DNA of 64,000 nucleotides from CAYFNF01 sp964344485. GTDB taxonomy: Bacteria; Patescibacteriota; Patescibacteriia; UBA9570; XYC2-FULL-38-9. The translations under genes and the position numbers were made by a program. Location: assembly GCA_964344485.1 (NCBI GenBank), contig CAYFNF010000004.1, forward strand, positions 72,591 through 136,590, given 5' to 3'. Below are positions 1 through 8,400 of this stretch, one piece after another (position 1 is the stretch's first letter; every line of letters begins with the position of its first letter). The notes under the pieces are model-generated. The model saw only the letters and a list, made by a program, of their open reading frames with translations. It was not told the origin of the DNA and did not search any database.

Positions 1-462
1 CAGTGGCGGACGTATAAAACAGACAAGCTGGGATTCCCTGAACGTGAGTGGGCGCTGTATGAAATTGAACGACCAATGACGACTGTACCAGCGTTCTTGG
101 TCGGTCCTTTTAAAACTTGGCAGCAGCTGTTTGAGAAAAAGATGAAGCAGTCGTTCAAAGACATCGCAGAACATCATACTGCTTGGGCAGAACAAAATAA
201 GTCTATTACATATCTTCAAGCGCATTTCCCAGAGCAAACACAGATGATCGGTATGTACTATCCAAAGATGGATGCAGTCATTGTCTTTGAAGGACATCAT
301 CGCGCTGCAGCAATTGCGCTGTCTGTGCATCAAGAATCTATGATAGAATTCAGTAGTAATCCAATGATAGCGCTGACAACCATAGACACAGCAGACTACG
401 AGATGTTGAAAGAGCTAGCAACTCAATCATCAAAAAAAGAGGATGTTATTACGGGCGGTTAG
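1..462 (+). CDS. Hypothetical protein, 5' end outside window (partial)
   Basis: The frame is open from base 1, so the true start lies upstream; about 153 codons are visible, and the ATG at 76 is only the first internal methionine. I do not recognise the family. A motif EGHHRAAAIA in the middle of the visible part recalls the GHHR motif of ParB/sulfiredoxin-like folds, but that is a weak resemblance. The last codons lie inside a direct repeat (407-617), and the TAG stop at 460-462 overlaps the first bases of a decayed tRNA-Val. A 16-codon in-frame stub with the same C-terminus precedes the second repeat copy (1951-2007), so this gene end was duplicated together with the tRNA. Confidence 0.6.
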   Translation, partial: QWRTYKTDKLGFPEREWALYEIERPMTTVPAFLVGPFKTWQQLFEKKMKQSFKDIAEHHTAWAEQNKSITYLQAHFPEQTQMIGMYYPKMDAVIVFEGHHRAAAIALSVHQESMIEFSSNPMIALTTIDTADYEMLKELATQSSKKEDVITGG

Positions 463-617
463 CTCAGTTGGTTAGAGCGCACGATTCACATTCGTGAGGT
501 CACTGGTTCGGTCCGAGTATCGTCCACCCGAGAATTAAATAAATCATATGCAAGGTAAAGAGTTCCCAGGATCAGCAGCAGGAATGATTCTGCTTAATGG
601 TACTAATGAGGTTTTTC
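407..617 (+). repeat. Left copy of ~210-bp direct repeat (gene tail, tRNA-Val, NUDIX start)
   Basis: This segment, from TGAAAGAGCTAGCA to the start of the NUDIX gene, recurs at 1956-2163 with scattered differences. It holds the 3' end of the upstream gene, a tRNA-Val and about 23 codons of NUDIX. The left copy carries the damage (tRNA T-arm changes, NUDIX frame ending early); the right copy is intact. It bounds the inserted gene at 664-1929. Confidence 0.85.
453..526 (+). pseudogene. Decayed tRNA-Val (CAC) copy
   Basis: The acceptor, D and anticodon arms match the intact tRNA-Val at 1998-2071, including loop TTCACAT. The T-arm, however, reads CTGG-TTCGGTC-CGAG instead of CTGG-TTCGATT-CCAG, so stem and T-loop are broken. 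The 3' acceptor strand has a further change (ATCGTCC for ATCGCCC). The changes are confined to the 3' third, consistent with relaxed selection after duplication. Confidence 0.75.
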
Positions 618-634
618 TATACAACTGTCGCTAA
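548..634 (+). pseudogene. Truncated NUDIX gene start
   Basis: The first 23 or so codons repeat the N-terminus of the intact NUDIX gene at 2093 (MQGKEFPGSAAG), then the sequence diverges and a stop follows after 28 codons. The NUDIX box is absent, so this is a leftover of the duplication that accompanied insertion of the 664-1929 gene. Confidence 0.75.
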
Positions 635-663
635 AATATACCGCTTTGAATTATAAATAGTTT

Positions 664-1929
664 ATGAAAGATGAAATCAAGCAAGATTATAAAATAGCAA
701 TCGACAAATACTTTTATGATTGTAAAAAAGAGATCTTGTCACAATTGAGATATGCAAAAAACAATGTCCCATATTACAAAGAGCTTCTTGCTCAAACTCG
801 TATTGATGCCATTAAAACATATGATGATTTTTCAAAGGCGGTTCCTGTGCTAAATTCAGATACAGTTGCAGAGAAGCCATTGGAAATGATTGGAGATGGT
901 GCGCACATAGTATTTAAACGCACAAGTTCGTCCGCTTCTGGGAAGAGTAAGGAAATTTTTTTAACAAAGTCGGATATAGAGAGCTGGACGGAAAATGGAA
1001 GATTATCCATAACGCCGTATTTTAAAAGTGGAATGACTGTCACTCATTCATATAGAGAGGAAGAGTATTATTTATCAGGGCTTGATGACGCTGTGCTGTA
1101 TTCGGCTGGCAAGATAACAACATTCAGAGCTGATGATATCAAAGATATTTATAGAAAAGTTACAAAAGCAGATATTTTGTTGGATTACTCTGAAATGATT
1201 TATTATATATCTGAACAAATAAAGAAGTATTCAGCTCAAAATGAATTGAACCAAGAGCGTAGTTTGGTTGTGTCCTATACAGGCGAATATTTAGATGACG
1301 AAGATATACAAAAAATTATAGATAATTTTGCGGAAGCAAATATTTCAGTGGAAGTATATAGCGAGTACTCTTTATCAGAGGTGGGGCCAGTTGCATGCAG
1401 TAGTAGCACAGAAAAAAATATTTTTAAACCAATTTATACCGAGGTTTGTTTTGTAGAAATTGTAAATGATGAAGGAAAGCCATCGAAAGATGGTGAAATT
1501 GTAATTACGGTGTTAAATAGAGAGGGCACGAATCTTATCAGATATACTTCAGGAGATTTAGGAGAAATAGTACTAAGAAATGGTGTGCCAAATATCTGGC
1601 TCAAGGGCAGAAAAGGGGGTATTAAAATTGCTAGTTTATTTATTCATCCACAACATATAGTATCAATTATTAGAAAAAAGGTTGGTGCAGATTTTTTCTG
1701 CTACATTGTTGCAGAAAAGCAGAAATATTTTTGTAAAATTGACATCAAGATTATCACACCAAGCAGGATTGATAATGTTGGCATAAAAGATTTTTTGCTA
1801 AAAGAATTAGGGTATATAGACGATATAAAGAAGACAATGGATATGGATGTTACAATAGAACAACGAAAGCTTACGAATGTGGAGCTTCGCAAGGCTTTCT
1901 CATTTGTTGTAAATGGAGAATGGCTTTAA
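664..1929 (+). CDS. Phenylacetate-CoA ligase/CapK-like adenylate-forming enzyme
   Basis: The 421-residue protein has the signatures of the PaaK/CapK branch of adenylate-forming enzymes: a Ser/Thr-rich nucleotide loop (RTSSSASGKSKE, about residue 85), a central YSEYSLSEVGP motif, a YTSGDLGE motif and LKGRKGG before the mobile C-terminal domain. Such enzymes activate a carboxylic acid with ATP; relatives occur in surface polysaccharide clusters. The substrate cannot be read from sequence. Base composition is clearly more A+T-rich than the neighbours, and the gene sits alone between two ~210-bp direct repeats containing tRNA-Val, so I infer recent acquisition. The start ATG has no Shine-Dalgarno sequence. 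Confidence 0.75.
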   Translation: MKDEIKQDYKIAIDKYFYDCKKEILSQLRYAKNNVPYYKELLAQTRIDAIKTYDDFSKAVPVLNSDTVAEKPLEMIGDGAHIVFKRTSSSASGKSKEIFLTKSDIESWTENGRLSITPYFKSGMTVTHSYREEEYYLSGLDDAVLYSAGKITTFRADDIKDIYRKVTKADILLDYSEMIYYISEQIKKYSAQNELNQERSLVVSYTGEYLDDEDIQKIIDNFAEANISVEVYSEYSLSEVGPVACSSSTEKNIFKPIYTEVCFVEIVNDEGKPSKDGEIVITVLNREGTNLIRYTSGDLGEIVLRNGVPNIWLKGRKGGIKIASLFIHPQHIVSIIRKKVGADFFCYIVAEKQKYFCKIDIKIITPSRIDNVGIKDFLLKELGYIDDIKKTMDMDVTIEQRKLTNVELRKAFSFVVNGEWL

Positions 1930-1955
1930 AACCTAACTAATATAATAAGCATGAG

Positions 1956-2163
1956 TGAAAGAGCTAGCAACTCGATCATTAAAAAAGATGTTATTACGGG
2001 CGGTTAGCTCAGTTGGTTAGAGCGTACGATTCACATTCGTGAGGTCACTGGTTCGATTCCAGTATCGCCCACCCGAGAATTAAATCGAACATATGCAAGG
2101 TAAAGAGTTCCCAGGATCAGCAGCAGGCATGATTCTGCTTAATGATACTAATGAGATTTTTTT
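1956..2163 (+). repeat. Right copy of ~210-bp direct repeat
   Basis: Partner of 407-617. It contains the intact tRNA-Val and the intact start of the NUDIX gene. The in-frame stub ATG AGT GAA AGA (from 1951) ends with the same codons as the gene at the left edge of the window. Confidence 0.85.
1998..2071 (+). tRNA. tRNA-Val (anticodon CAC)
   Basis: A cloverleaf can be drawn with acceptor GGGCGGT/ATCGCCC, anticodon stem ACGA/TCGT around loop TTCACAT (anticodon CAC, reads GUG), and T-arm CTGG-TTCGATT-CCAG. The discriminator is A and the CCA end is not encoded. This is the functional copy of the duplicated pair. Confidence 0.92.
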
Positions 2164-2521
2164 AATGAGGCGTTCATCTAATACCAGGAATGACCATAAT
2201 ATGTGGAGTATTCCAGGAGGTCGTGTAGAGATGAATGAGAAAGTCGAGGACGCTGCAAAGCGCGAAACGCTAGAAGAATGCGGTGTGACCGTTGAAGAGG
2301 TACAGCACCTTGGATTCGTGGATCATATATTGAATGAGTATAGTCAGCACTGGATTCCGCAGATTTTCCTAGCGACCAAATGGACAGGAGATCCCATGAA
2401 CTGCGAAAAAGACAAGTGTGAAGAAGTAGGATGGTATGCACTGGATCATTTACCAGAGGATCGCTCTCAAGTGGTGACAGATGCAGTGCAGTTGCTACAA
2501 TGTTCCATAGAGAACAAGTAA
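2093..2521 (+). CDS. NUDIX hydrolase
   Basis: The 142-residue protein contains a complete Nudix box (GGRVEMNEKVEDAAKRETLE followed by ECGV, about residues 44-67), matching Gx5Ex7REUxEExGU. Enzymes of this size hydrolyse nucleoside diphosphates linked to another group, for example oxidised dNTPs or nucleotide sugars; the substrate is not predictable here. The upstream spacer holds no Shine-Dalgarno sequence. Its first codons are duplicated at 548. A two-TM membrane protein follows 10 bases downstream, so the two are probably co-transcribed. Confidence 0.88.
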   Translation: MQGKEFPGSAAGMILLNDTNEIFLMRRSSNTRNDHNMWSIPGGRVEMNEKVEDAAKRETLEECGVTVEEVQHLGFVDHILNEYSQHWIPQIFLATKWTGDPMNCEKDKCEEVGWYALDHLPEDRSQVVTDAVQLLQCSIENK

Positions 2522-2531
2522 GAATGTACAT

Positions 2532-3020
2532 ATGTCTGACCCAAGTTTTCAAGCGCTTGTTACTTCACTAGCAAAGAAGAAAAAGCGCGCTATATTAATT
2601 ACTGGTATATCTTCCATTGTAGTTGGTGTTGCTGTTCTTTATATACGAAGCATTATTACTGTTGAAGGGGAATCGACTGGGTATTTACTACTAGGAATTG
2701 TTTTTTGTGTTATGGGAGTTCTTTCTTTCTTATCCTCGTTTCGCAGTGATCCGTTTGTGCATGCAGCATTAAAGGAGCCGAGTAAAATTGCATGGGCGTA
2801 TACTGAGAAAGTAAGCGACGGCGAAGGAGGGCAAAAAAGGGACAAATTACGCGTTGTTATTCGCTATACAAATAAGAAAAAGTCGTATTTTGAGTTAAAA
2901 ACCACTAAAGCTGAAGAGTTATACCAGGGGCTTCAAAAAAATGTTCCGCATGCGACATTTGGATATAGCAAGGAAATCAGGAAAAAGTATAAGCAAGACC
3001 CAAGCTCATTAATTCAATAA
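2532..3020 (+). CDS. Small membrane protein, two TM segments
   Basis: The 162-residue protein has a basic N-terminus (KKKKR), a TM segment at about residues 20-38, a short loop, a second TM at about 50-68, and a soluble C-terminal half rich in Lys, Glu and Tyr. I do not recognise the family; the C-terminal part could face the cytoplasm. It begins 10 bases after the NUDIX gene and is followed by a parS-like site and tRNA-Ala. Confidence 0.65.
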   Translation: MSDPSFQALVTSLAKKKKRAILITGISSIVVGVAVLYIRSIITVEGESTGYLLLGIVFCVMGVLSFLSSFRSDPFVHAALKEPSKIAWAYTEKVSDGEGGQKRDKLRVVIRYTNKKKSYFELKTTKAEELYQGLQKNVPHATFGYSKEIRKKYKQDPSSLIQ

Positions 3021-3036
3021 GGAGCACTGCGAATAA

Positions 3037-3052
3037 TGTTCCACGTGGAACA
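3037..3052. other. parS-like centromere site 1
   Basis: The perfect 16-bp palindrome TGTTCCACGTGGAACA fits the bacterial parS consensus (TGTTNCACGTGAAACA) except for one symmetric position. ParB binds such sites and loads SMC near the origin. An identical copy lies at 3735-3750. Function is inferred; no parA or parB gene is in the window. Confidence 0.75.
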
Positions 3053-3064
3053 TAAGAGAGATAC

Positions 3065-3137
3065 GGGCCATTAGCTCAGCTGGCAGAGCGTTCGCATGGC
3101 ATGCGAGAGGTCATCGGTTCAAGCCCGATATGGTCCA
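3065..3137 (+). tRNA. tRNA-Ala (anticodon GGC)
   Basis: Acceptor GGGCCAT/ATGGTCC, anticodon stem TTCGC/GCGAG around loop ATGGCAT (anticodon GGC), T-arm ATCGG-TTCAAGC-CCGAT. It lies between the first parS-like site and a small membrane protein gene. Confidence 0.92.
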
Positions 3138-3157
3138 CATCAATTAGCAAAAAGCAT

Positions 3158-3472
3158 ATGACAGAACCAATACAAATGAAGCGAAAAGAGGCTCAAGATC
3201 TAAGAATAATGCGATTAGCACGAGTAATAGTAATGTTAATTGCTCTAGGAGCAGCAATGGGAGAGTATGCTGTTTCACGCCCACCACGGAGACCGGATGA
3301 GGATCCGCATTCTGAGGTGGATAATGAAATGTCTAATATAGGATTTGAAAAAGTGTCCCAGGCTCAAGTGCAAGAGGAAGTTGATAAACTATCCCCTGGA
3401 CTGAAGCAGCAATTATCCGTTGCCATTGATGCAATTAGTGCGGCAATAAGCCAATCTGAAGAACAGGTGTAG
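3158..3472 (+). CDS. Small single-TM protein
   Basis: The frame is open from inside the tRNA gene, so I take the first ATG after it. The 104-residue product has a basic N-terminus, one hydrophobic stretch (about residues 21-40, VIVMLIALGAAMGEYAVS), a Pro/Arg/Asp-rich linker and a C-terminal amphipathic region with Gln and Ser. No family recognised; probably anchored with the C-terminus outside. There is no Shine-Dalgarno sequence. Confidence 0.55.
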   Translation: MTEPIQMKRKEAQDLRIMRLARVIVMLIALGAAMGEYAVSRPPRRPDEDPHSEVDNEMSNIGFEKVSQAQVQEEVDKLSPGLKQQLSVAIDAISAAISQSEEQV

Positions 3473-3484
3473 AACAAAATACCA

Positions 3485-3513
3485 TTGACAAAAGGGGAAA
3501 ATTGCGCTATCAT
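3485..3513 (+). promoter_or_regulatory. Promoter of Cys-rich mini-protein
   Basis: TTGACA, 17-base spacer, TATCAT; it points at the mini-gene at 3567, with a leader of about 45 bases. Confidence 0.7.
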
Positions 3514-3566
3514 TCATAATCGTTTGTTGCTGACAGAGTCGCACTAATTATTAACACAATAAATAT

Positions 3567-3674
3567 ATGTGCGGAGAAGAAAAAGATCCATGCAAATGCG
3601 ATCCTAACGATCCAAACTGTGATTGCGATCCTAAGGAGGAAGAGAAAAAGAGTGGTTGCGGATGCAGTTGCTAA
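3567..3674 (+). CDS. 35-residue Cys-rich mini-protein (metallothionein-like)
   Basis: ATG to TAA encodes 35 residues with eight Cys (positions 2, 9, 11, 18, 20, 31, 33, 35), mostly as CxC pairs, in a background of Asp, Glu, Lys, Asn and Pro. This pattern is typical of metallothionein-like metal-binding peptides, though I recognise no named family. A good promoter at 3485 and a strong terminator at 3699-3730 frame the ORF, which supports a real gene. It sits between the two parS-like sites. A thiol-rich peptide could bind Zn or Cu or be a structural knot; only the composition is observed. Confidence 0.65.
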   Translation: MCGEEKDPCKCDPNDPNCDCDPKEEEKKSGCGCSC

Positions 3675-3698
3675 AAGCAATACTACAGTAGTTTATAG

Positions 3699-3730
3699 AA
3701 AACACCCCTGCAAAGAACAGGGGTGTTTTA
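3699..3730 (+). terminator. Terminator of Cys-rich mini-gene
   Basis: ACACCCCTG/CAGGGGTGT forms a 9-bp stem with a 7-base loop, followed by a short T tract. Confidence 0.85.
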
Positions 3731-3734
3731 ATTA

Positions 3735-3750
3735 TGTTCCACGTGGAACA
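3735..3750. other. parS-like centromere site 2
   Basis: Identical to the palindrome at 3037-3052, 698 bases away. It abuts the stop codon of the convergent TrmB gene. Confidence 0.75.
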
Positions 3751-4512
3751 TTATAAATACTCTGACTTTGGAATATCCCTAGCTGGTCGTGCAATACTCC
3801 ACATGATTTCAAACATACTCCTAAATGTCTGAATAATGTCTTTAGACTCGATTGTTACTGCAAAAGGCACATCAAAGGAAGCTATTAATAGCGTATTACC
3901 AAATATAGCGTTATCACTCGCAAATTGATACTTTTGGTCAATTACTCGTATTTTATGAAATCTACCGTGGTTTCTCTTTGCCCACTCAATACTGGTTCTA
4001 TCATGCGTGACTATCTCACGTGCAGAGGTGCTTCCCTGCGCTAACCAATCTACGAAAGCATCGGAAGTCTGTTTTGGTATTGCGGTTTCGAACGCTTCTA
4101 CGTCCACGCCAAAGAAGTCTATCTGTCGGTTCTCTCGAAACATCTTCCAATATAATTGAGTGAATTCTTCTAGCCCGTAATAAAAGTGTACATTTGGTTT
4201 TGACCCTTGTTTTAGGTATAAATCGTCTAAAAAAGGCTTAATTTTACTGAAAGAATCTAACCGCTCTGTTAATTGTTCTCCTAGAACATTTGGTTCTGCA
4301 GGTTCATATATAGTGGTAGAACCCTTTCTAATATGACGAATCAATGCTTGTTCTTGTAGCTCATCAAGTATCACATATGTAGTTGAGCGCTTTATCTTCG
4401 ACTCCCGTGATATTTCCAGTGCTGTGGCTTGCCCTAATTCAAGAACAGCAAGATACACTCTTGCTTGTTTTTCATTTAGTCCTAGTTGCTCTAACTCTTG
4501 AACAAGCTCCAT
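3751..4512 (-). CDS. TrmB-family transcriptional regulator
   Basis: An N-terminal winged helix of the TrmB type (ELEQLGLNEKQARVYLAVL, recognition region RSTTYVILDELQEQ) is followed by the C-terminal effector domain found in this family, about 253 residues in all. TrmB proteins are common sugar-sensing repressors in archaea and frequent in CPR genomes; the ligand is unknown here. An earlier in-frame ATG exists 33 bases upstream, but a TATAAT at 4537-4542 would place transcription start around 4530, so I choose the ATG at 4512, giving a very short leader. It is divergent from cassette C1. A paralogue is at 35069-35845. Confidence 0.82.
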   Translation of the reverse strand: MELVQELEQLGLNEKQARVYLAVLELGQATALEISRESKIKRSTTYVILDELQEQALIRHIRKGSTTIYEPAEPNVLGEQLTERLDSFSKIKPFLDDLYLKQGSKPNVHFYYGLEEFTQLYWKMFRENRQIDFFGVDVEAFETAIPKQTSDAFVDWLAQGSTSAREIVTHDRTSIEWAKRNHGRFHKIRVIDQKYQFASDNAIFGNTLLIASFDVPFAVTIESKDIIQTFRSMFEIMWSIARPARDIPKSEYL

Positions 4513-4591
4513 ATCTGTCAAAAATAATGTCAACAGATTATACATACATTTTAAGGAAATACCATATATAAGTCAAAAAGCGCCGAAAGTT

Positions 4592-4659
4592 TTGACAACA
4601 ATTTTTCTGCGCGGTATGTTCTTCTGTTCTTCTTGGTGTGGGAATCGCCGAGCAGAACA
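4592..4659 (+). promoter_or_regulatory. C1 promoter and 5' UTR hairpin
   Basis: TTGACA (4592-4597), 17-base spacer, TATGTT (4615-4620). Just after the expected start, TGTTCT (4625-4630) pairs with AGAACA (4654-4659), leaving the ribosome-binding site GAGGAGG free. Confidence 0.7.
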
Positions 4660-4677
4660 TGCTTTGAGGAGGCAGAG

Positions 4678-5205
4678 ATGAAGCACTCGAAGTTGGCTCT
4701 GATCCTGGCAAGCCTGAGCCTGATGCTGGTGATCCCGAGCGTGTCGCGCGCGCAAGAGGAGAAGCCTGAGCCCGCGGTCAACCTGTTCACCGGAGCGTCC
4801 GTGGTCTTCGGTCTTCCGGACCAAGGAGCGCTCATGGGGTACGGATCTGTGGGCGTGGCCGTGCTGATCCCGGTGCGCGGACGCTTCGCGATCATCCCGG
4901 GCGGAGGGTTCGAAATAGCCCCAAAAATGGGCAATTTCGGGCCTTTCTGCAGCGTCGCGTTCGACTTCGCACTCAGCGACGTGGTGGCTCTGGACCTGAT
5001 CGTGGGGCTGGCGTATGACTACGATCCGGTCCTGGGACAGGAGATCGGCAAGCCGCACCAGGGCTACGTCATGGCCGGGCCAGGCCTCTCATTCCTGCTG
5101 CCCAATGGTATGAGCGTGGCGCCTGCGCTGCTCTACTCCGTGAACCTGCAGGGACTGGGGCACTTCCTGAGCCCTAGCGTGAGCGTGAACATCCCGCTGC
5201 CGTAG
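4678..5205 (+). CDS. C1 product: secreted, beta-barrel-like protein
   Basis: The start is fixed by GAGGAGG seven bases upstream of ATG. The 175-residue protein has a signal peptide (MKHSKLALILASLSLMLVI, cleavage after SRAQ) and a body of alternating Gly/hydrophobic stretches (GSVGVAVLIPV, FAIIPGGGFEIAP, GLAYDYDP) ending in SVNIPLP, as in small outer-membrane-type beta barrels. Codons end nearly always in G or C, unlike both neighbours. No family is recognised. A barrel is odd in a lineage thought to lack an outer membrane; it could instead be a lipocalin-like secreted barrel or reflect a diderm donor. Confidence 0.7.
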   Translation: MKHSKLALILASLSLMLVIPSVSRAQEEKPEPAVNLFTGASVVFGLPDQGALMGYGSVGVAVLIPVRGRFAIIPGGGFEIAPKMGNFGPFCSVAFDFALSDVVALDLIVGLAYDYDPVLGQEIGKPHQGYVMAGPGLSFLLPNGMSVAPALLYSVNLQGLGHFLSPSVSVNIPLP

Positions 5206-5237
5206 GGATACAACGCAAAAAACGCGATTTCAGGAGC

Positions 5238-5278
5238 ACTCGGAATCACAAATGCCTGTGAATAACCGAGTTTTTTTA
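5238..5278 (+). terminator. C1 terminator
   Basis: ACTCGG/CCGAGT with an inner TCACA/TGTGA stem, followed by seven T and A. Confidence 0.82.
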
Positions 5279-5281
5279 TGT

Positions 5282-5407
5282 TTGATTTTATATTGCTAAA
5301 ATGCTATAATATACGTACAAATAAAAACAAAACACAAAATAAAATAATGGTGAAAGCCATCACATTTTCATTAATTCTTTTTTAAGTTGCCAGCTCTGGC
5401 TTTTTTT
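5282..5407 (+). promoter_or_regulatory. Leader with possible attenuator before the giant surface-protein gene
   Basis: TTGATT (5282), 17-base spacer and TATAAT (5305-5310) form a good promoter. The leader holds a 12-codon ORF (ATG 5347 to TAA 5385) that starts in the small hairpin TGGTGAAAGCCATCA, then an intrinsic terminator GCCAGCTCTGGC (5389-5400) with seven T, all before the long reading frame. Either a small RNA ends here or the terminator attenuates the downstream gene. Confidence 0.55.
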
Positions 5408-5409
5408 AT

Positions 5410-8400
5410 TTGTTTTGTGCTAAGGTAGATCATTCTCCCAAGTATTTGCCTTTAAATTATTATGGCAAAGCAAATCATTCAAAACCTTCTGGACTACCTG
5501 GAAAACCATGTAAACCTGGGAAACCGAGCGGCCGCGTGCTATTTGCAATTCCCTTATTTTTTCTATATATCGTTCAAGCGCTAATAGAGTCTTACTACTA
5601 TCTCTTTCGACCAGCAGCGTGCAGTTTTGCTGTATTAGCAACACAAGAAGTACAAGGTACATACGTACGATCGTTCAATCAATATAAATCCATAGCCAGC
5701 GGCACCAGATACTATACTGTAAGCCTCTCCACAGTAGTTGTTGCCGCAGTCATGGTTATTAACTTCCTGTCATTTTCATTCTGCCACGCTGAAGCTCAAC
5801 AGATTCGTGCTATTGGAGTTGCTGGTCCTGTTCCAGTGGAAGTTGTGTCGAACACCAATGATTCAGGCGCTGGTTCGCTGCGACAAGTAATTTTGAATGC
5901 AAATGCTTCAGAAGGAATGAGTTTTGCCGCGATAATGACAACTGGAACCCTAGAGCTCGATAGTGAGTTGCCAACTATCAATGAACCGATCAATTTCGGT
6001 ATAGGTGCAGACAACTTTATCATTGATGGGTCGAAGTTAGGTGAAGGTTCTAGAGGAATTCATTTTACGGCAGGAAGCGACTGGTCATATCTGCCGACTT
6101 TCACCATTCAGAACTTTGGTTCAGGTGTCTACATTGACAATACTAGTAACATCAACGGATTAACTGGCTTAACACTCACCAACAACGGAGAAGGTTTTTC
6201 AGTATATGACAGTTCAGACATTACGATTTCAAATAACACCATCAGCAATAGCACGACCACAGGAATTAATACATGGGACGTTGACGATCTGGTTATTAGC
6301 GACAATACCGTCACCACACAAACGGTTGGTATTAGTGTAGATGCTGAAGACGAGACTGGCGGTGAGTCCACTACGGTTTCGATCACTGGCAACACAGTCT
6401 CTGATTCAAATGGATCAGTGGACACAGGCCTAGGCATTACCGCACAAGCAGCAGCAGATGTGCTGATTCAGAACAATACGATTTATGATTGTGATGAGGA
6501 AGGAATTGTCACAGAGGGTGTCGTAACTATGGAAGTAGATCAGAATGAAATATACAACTCGAATGATGGAATAAAAGCGCGCGGGGATTGTACTGACTGT
6601 TCATATACGAACAACTCTATCTATAACACTGCTGACTCGTGCCTCGCCTTGCATCCGACAAACGATGCAATAACAGTGACAGGGAATACATTGAATAACT
6701 GCGCCTCAGACGCTGGCGATCAAACATACGGACTGGTATTAGGTGCGCCTGGTAGTACTGTTACTGGAAATACATTCACGAATATTGATAGTGATCTCGG
6801 CGCGTTTATACTAGGAAGTACCGCCACAGGCACGACAATTCAAGGGAATTATTTCGGTGTGACCGAAGCTGGTGTAGAAGGCGCCAATGGGCCGTATTCA
6901 GTATTTTTCTATGGCGGCGGATCCGGCTACACTATTGGAGGAAGTGAAGCGTCTCAAGCAAACACATTTGTAGGAAGTCCAGCAGCAGAGTTTGCTATGA
7001 CAGCAGTGACTTCTAGTACCATCTCGGGCAACTATTTCGGTGTGACTGACGAAGGGACAGTTATCGGAGGAACCGTCGGAATTATTGCGCAACAATCAAG
7101 CAACAATACCATCTCTGGAAATACGTTCCGAAAGTTCACGGGATCGGCAATAAGCATGACGAATAACGCTGATGGCAACACGATTCAAGATAACACATTT
7201 AACACCGGGGATATTGAAGCGATTCACCTGATAAGCGGGTCTTCTGGTAACACGATTTCCGGTAACACGATTACGAATTTTGAAGACGGTGTGGAGATTG
7301 ACGCCACTCAAGACAGCGGAGACGCGACTGAAGGGAATACAGTCACGCAGAATACTATGACTGATATCTCCCAAGATCCAATTGCGCTAGAAGGCGGTGC
7401 GAACGATGGTGTGGAAGCCCCAGTGTTAACATGGTCCTATTTTGATGAAGTTGGGGCCACTGTTATCGGTACTGCATCAGAAGCAGGAACTGTTGAGGTC
7501 TATTATGATGATGACGATGAAATGGAGACCTATGTAGCACAAGCAACTGTGAATGAAGATCTATCTTGGTGGTGGTCCAATATATCAGTGACAGAAATTC
7601 CTGACGGAACTGCATACACCGCATCATTCACAGATGAAGACGGGAACACTTCAGAGATACATGTGGACGGTGAAGCGCCAACCACATCAGCATCCATTTC
7701 AGGCGGTAACTATGAAACAGCGCAGACCGTTACACTCTCTGTTGCTGATAATACAGATCCGTATGCAGTTCGCTACTACTTGATTGGTGGAGATGGAGAA
7801 GGTGCAGGAATGAGTATGGCAGCAGATGTCTACCAAGAGTACACCGAGGCCATCACAATCTCCGAGGATACTGTACTCTACTACTACTCTATTGATGATG
7901 ACGGAAATCAAGAAGAGTCACATCAAGAGATATACACTATTGGTGCAGAAGCTGTAGAGATTTCAGATTTACAGATTAAGACAATAGATGAAAAATCCGT
8001 AGACATTGTTTGGATCACGAACGTCCTAGCAGACTCTACCGTGTATTACGGCACAGATCCAGATAATCTTACCAACAGTAAAAATGACGATTCCTTAGTC
8101 ACAAATCATACCATTAGTCTTACAGAACTTACACAAGATGTTACGTACTATATTATTGTTGAAAGCACCAACGGTAGTACCACAGACACTGTAAAGTCAA
8201 GTTTTGTTATTTCCTCTGAGCCAGCCACCGAGGATGTTGAAATATCTAATGTGAAGGTGTCGAGCATCGCTAGTACCACAGCAACCGTGACCTGGACCAC
8301 GAACGTCGCTGCAGACTCCACAGTGTACTACGGAAAGAACAAGGACAAGCTGACTAAGAACGTTCACTCTTCAACACTAACCACCTCCCATAGTATTGAA

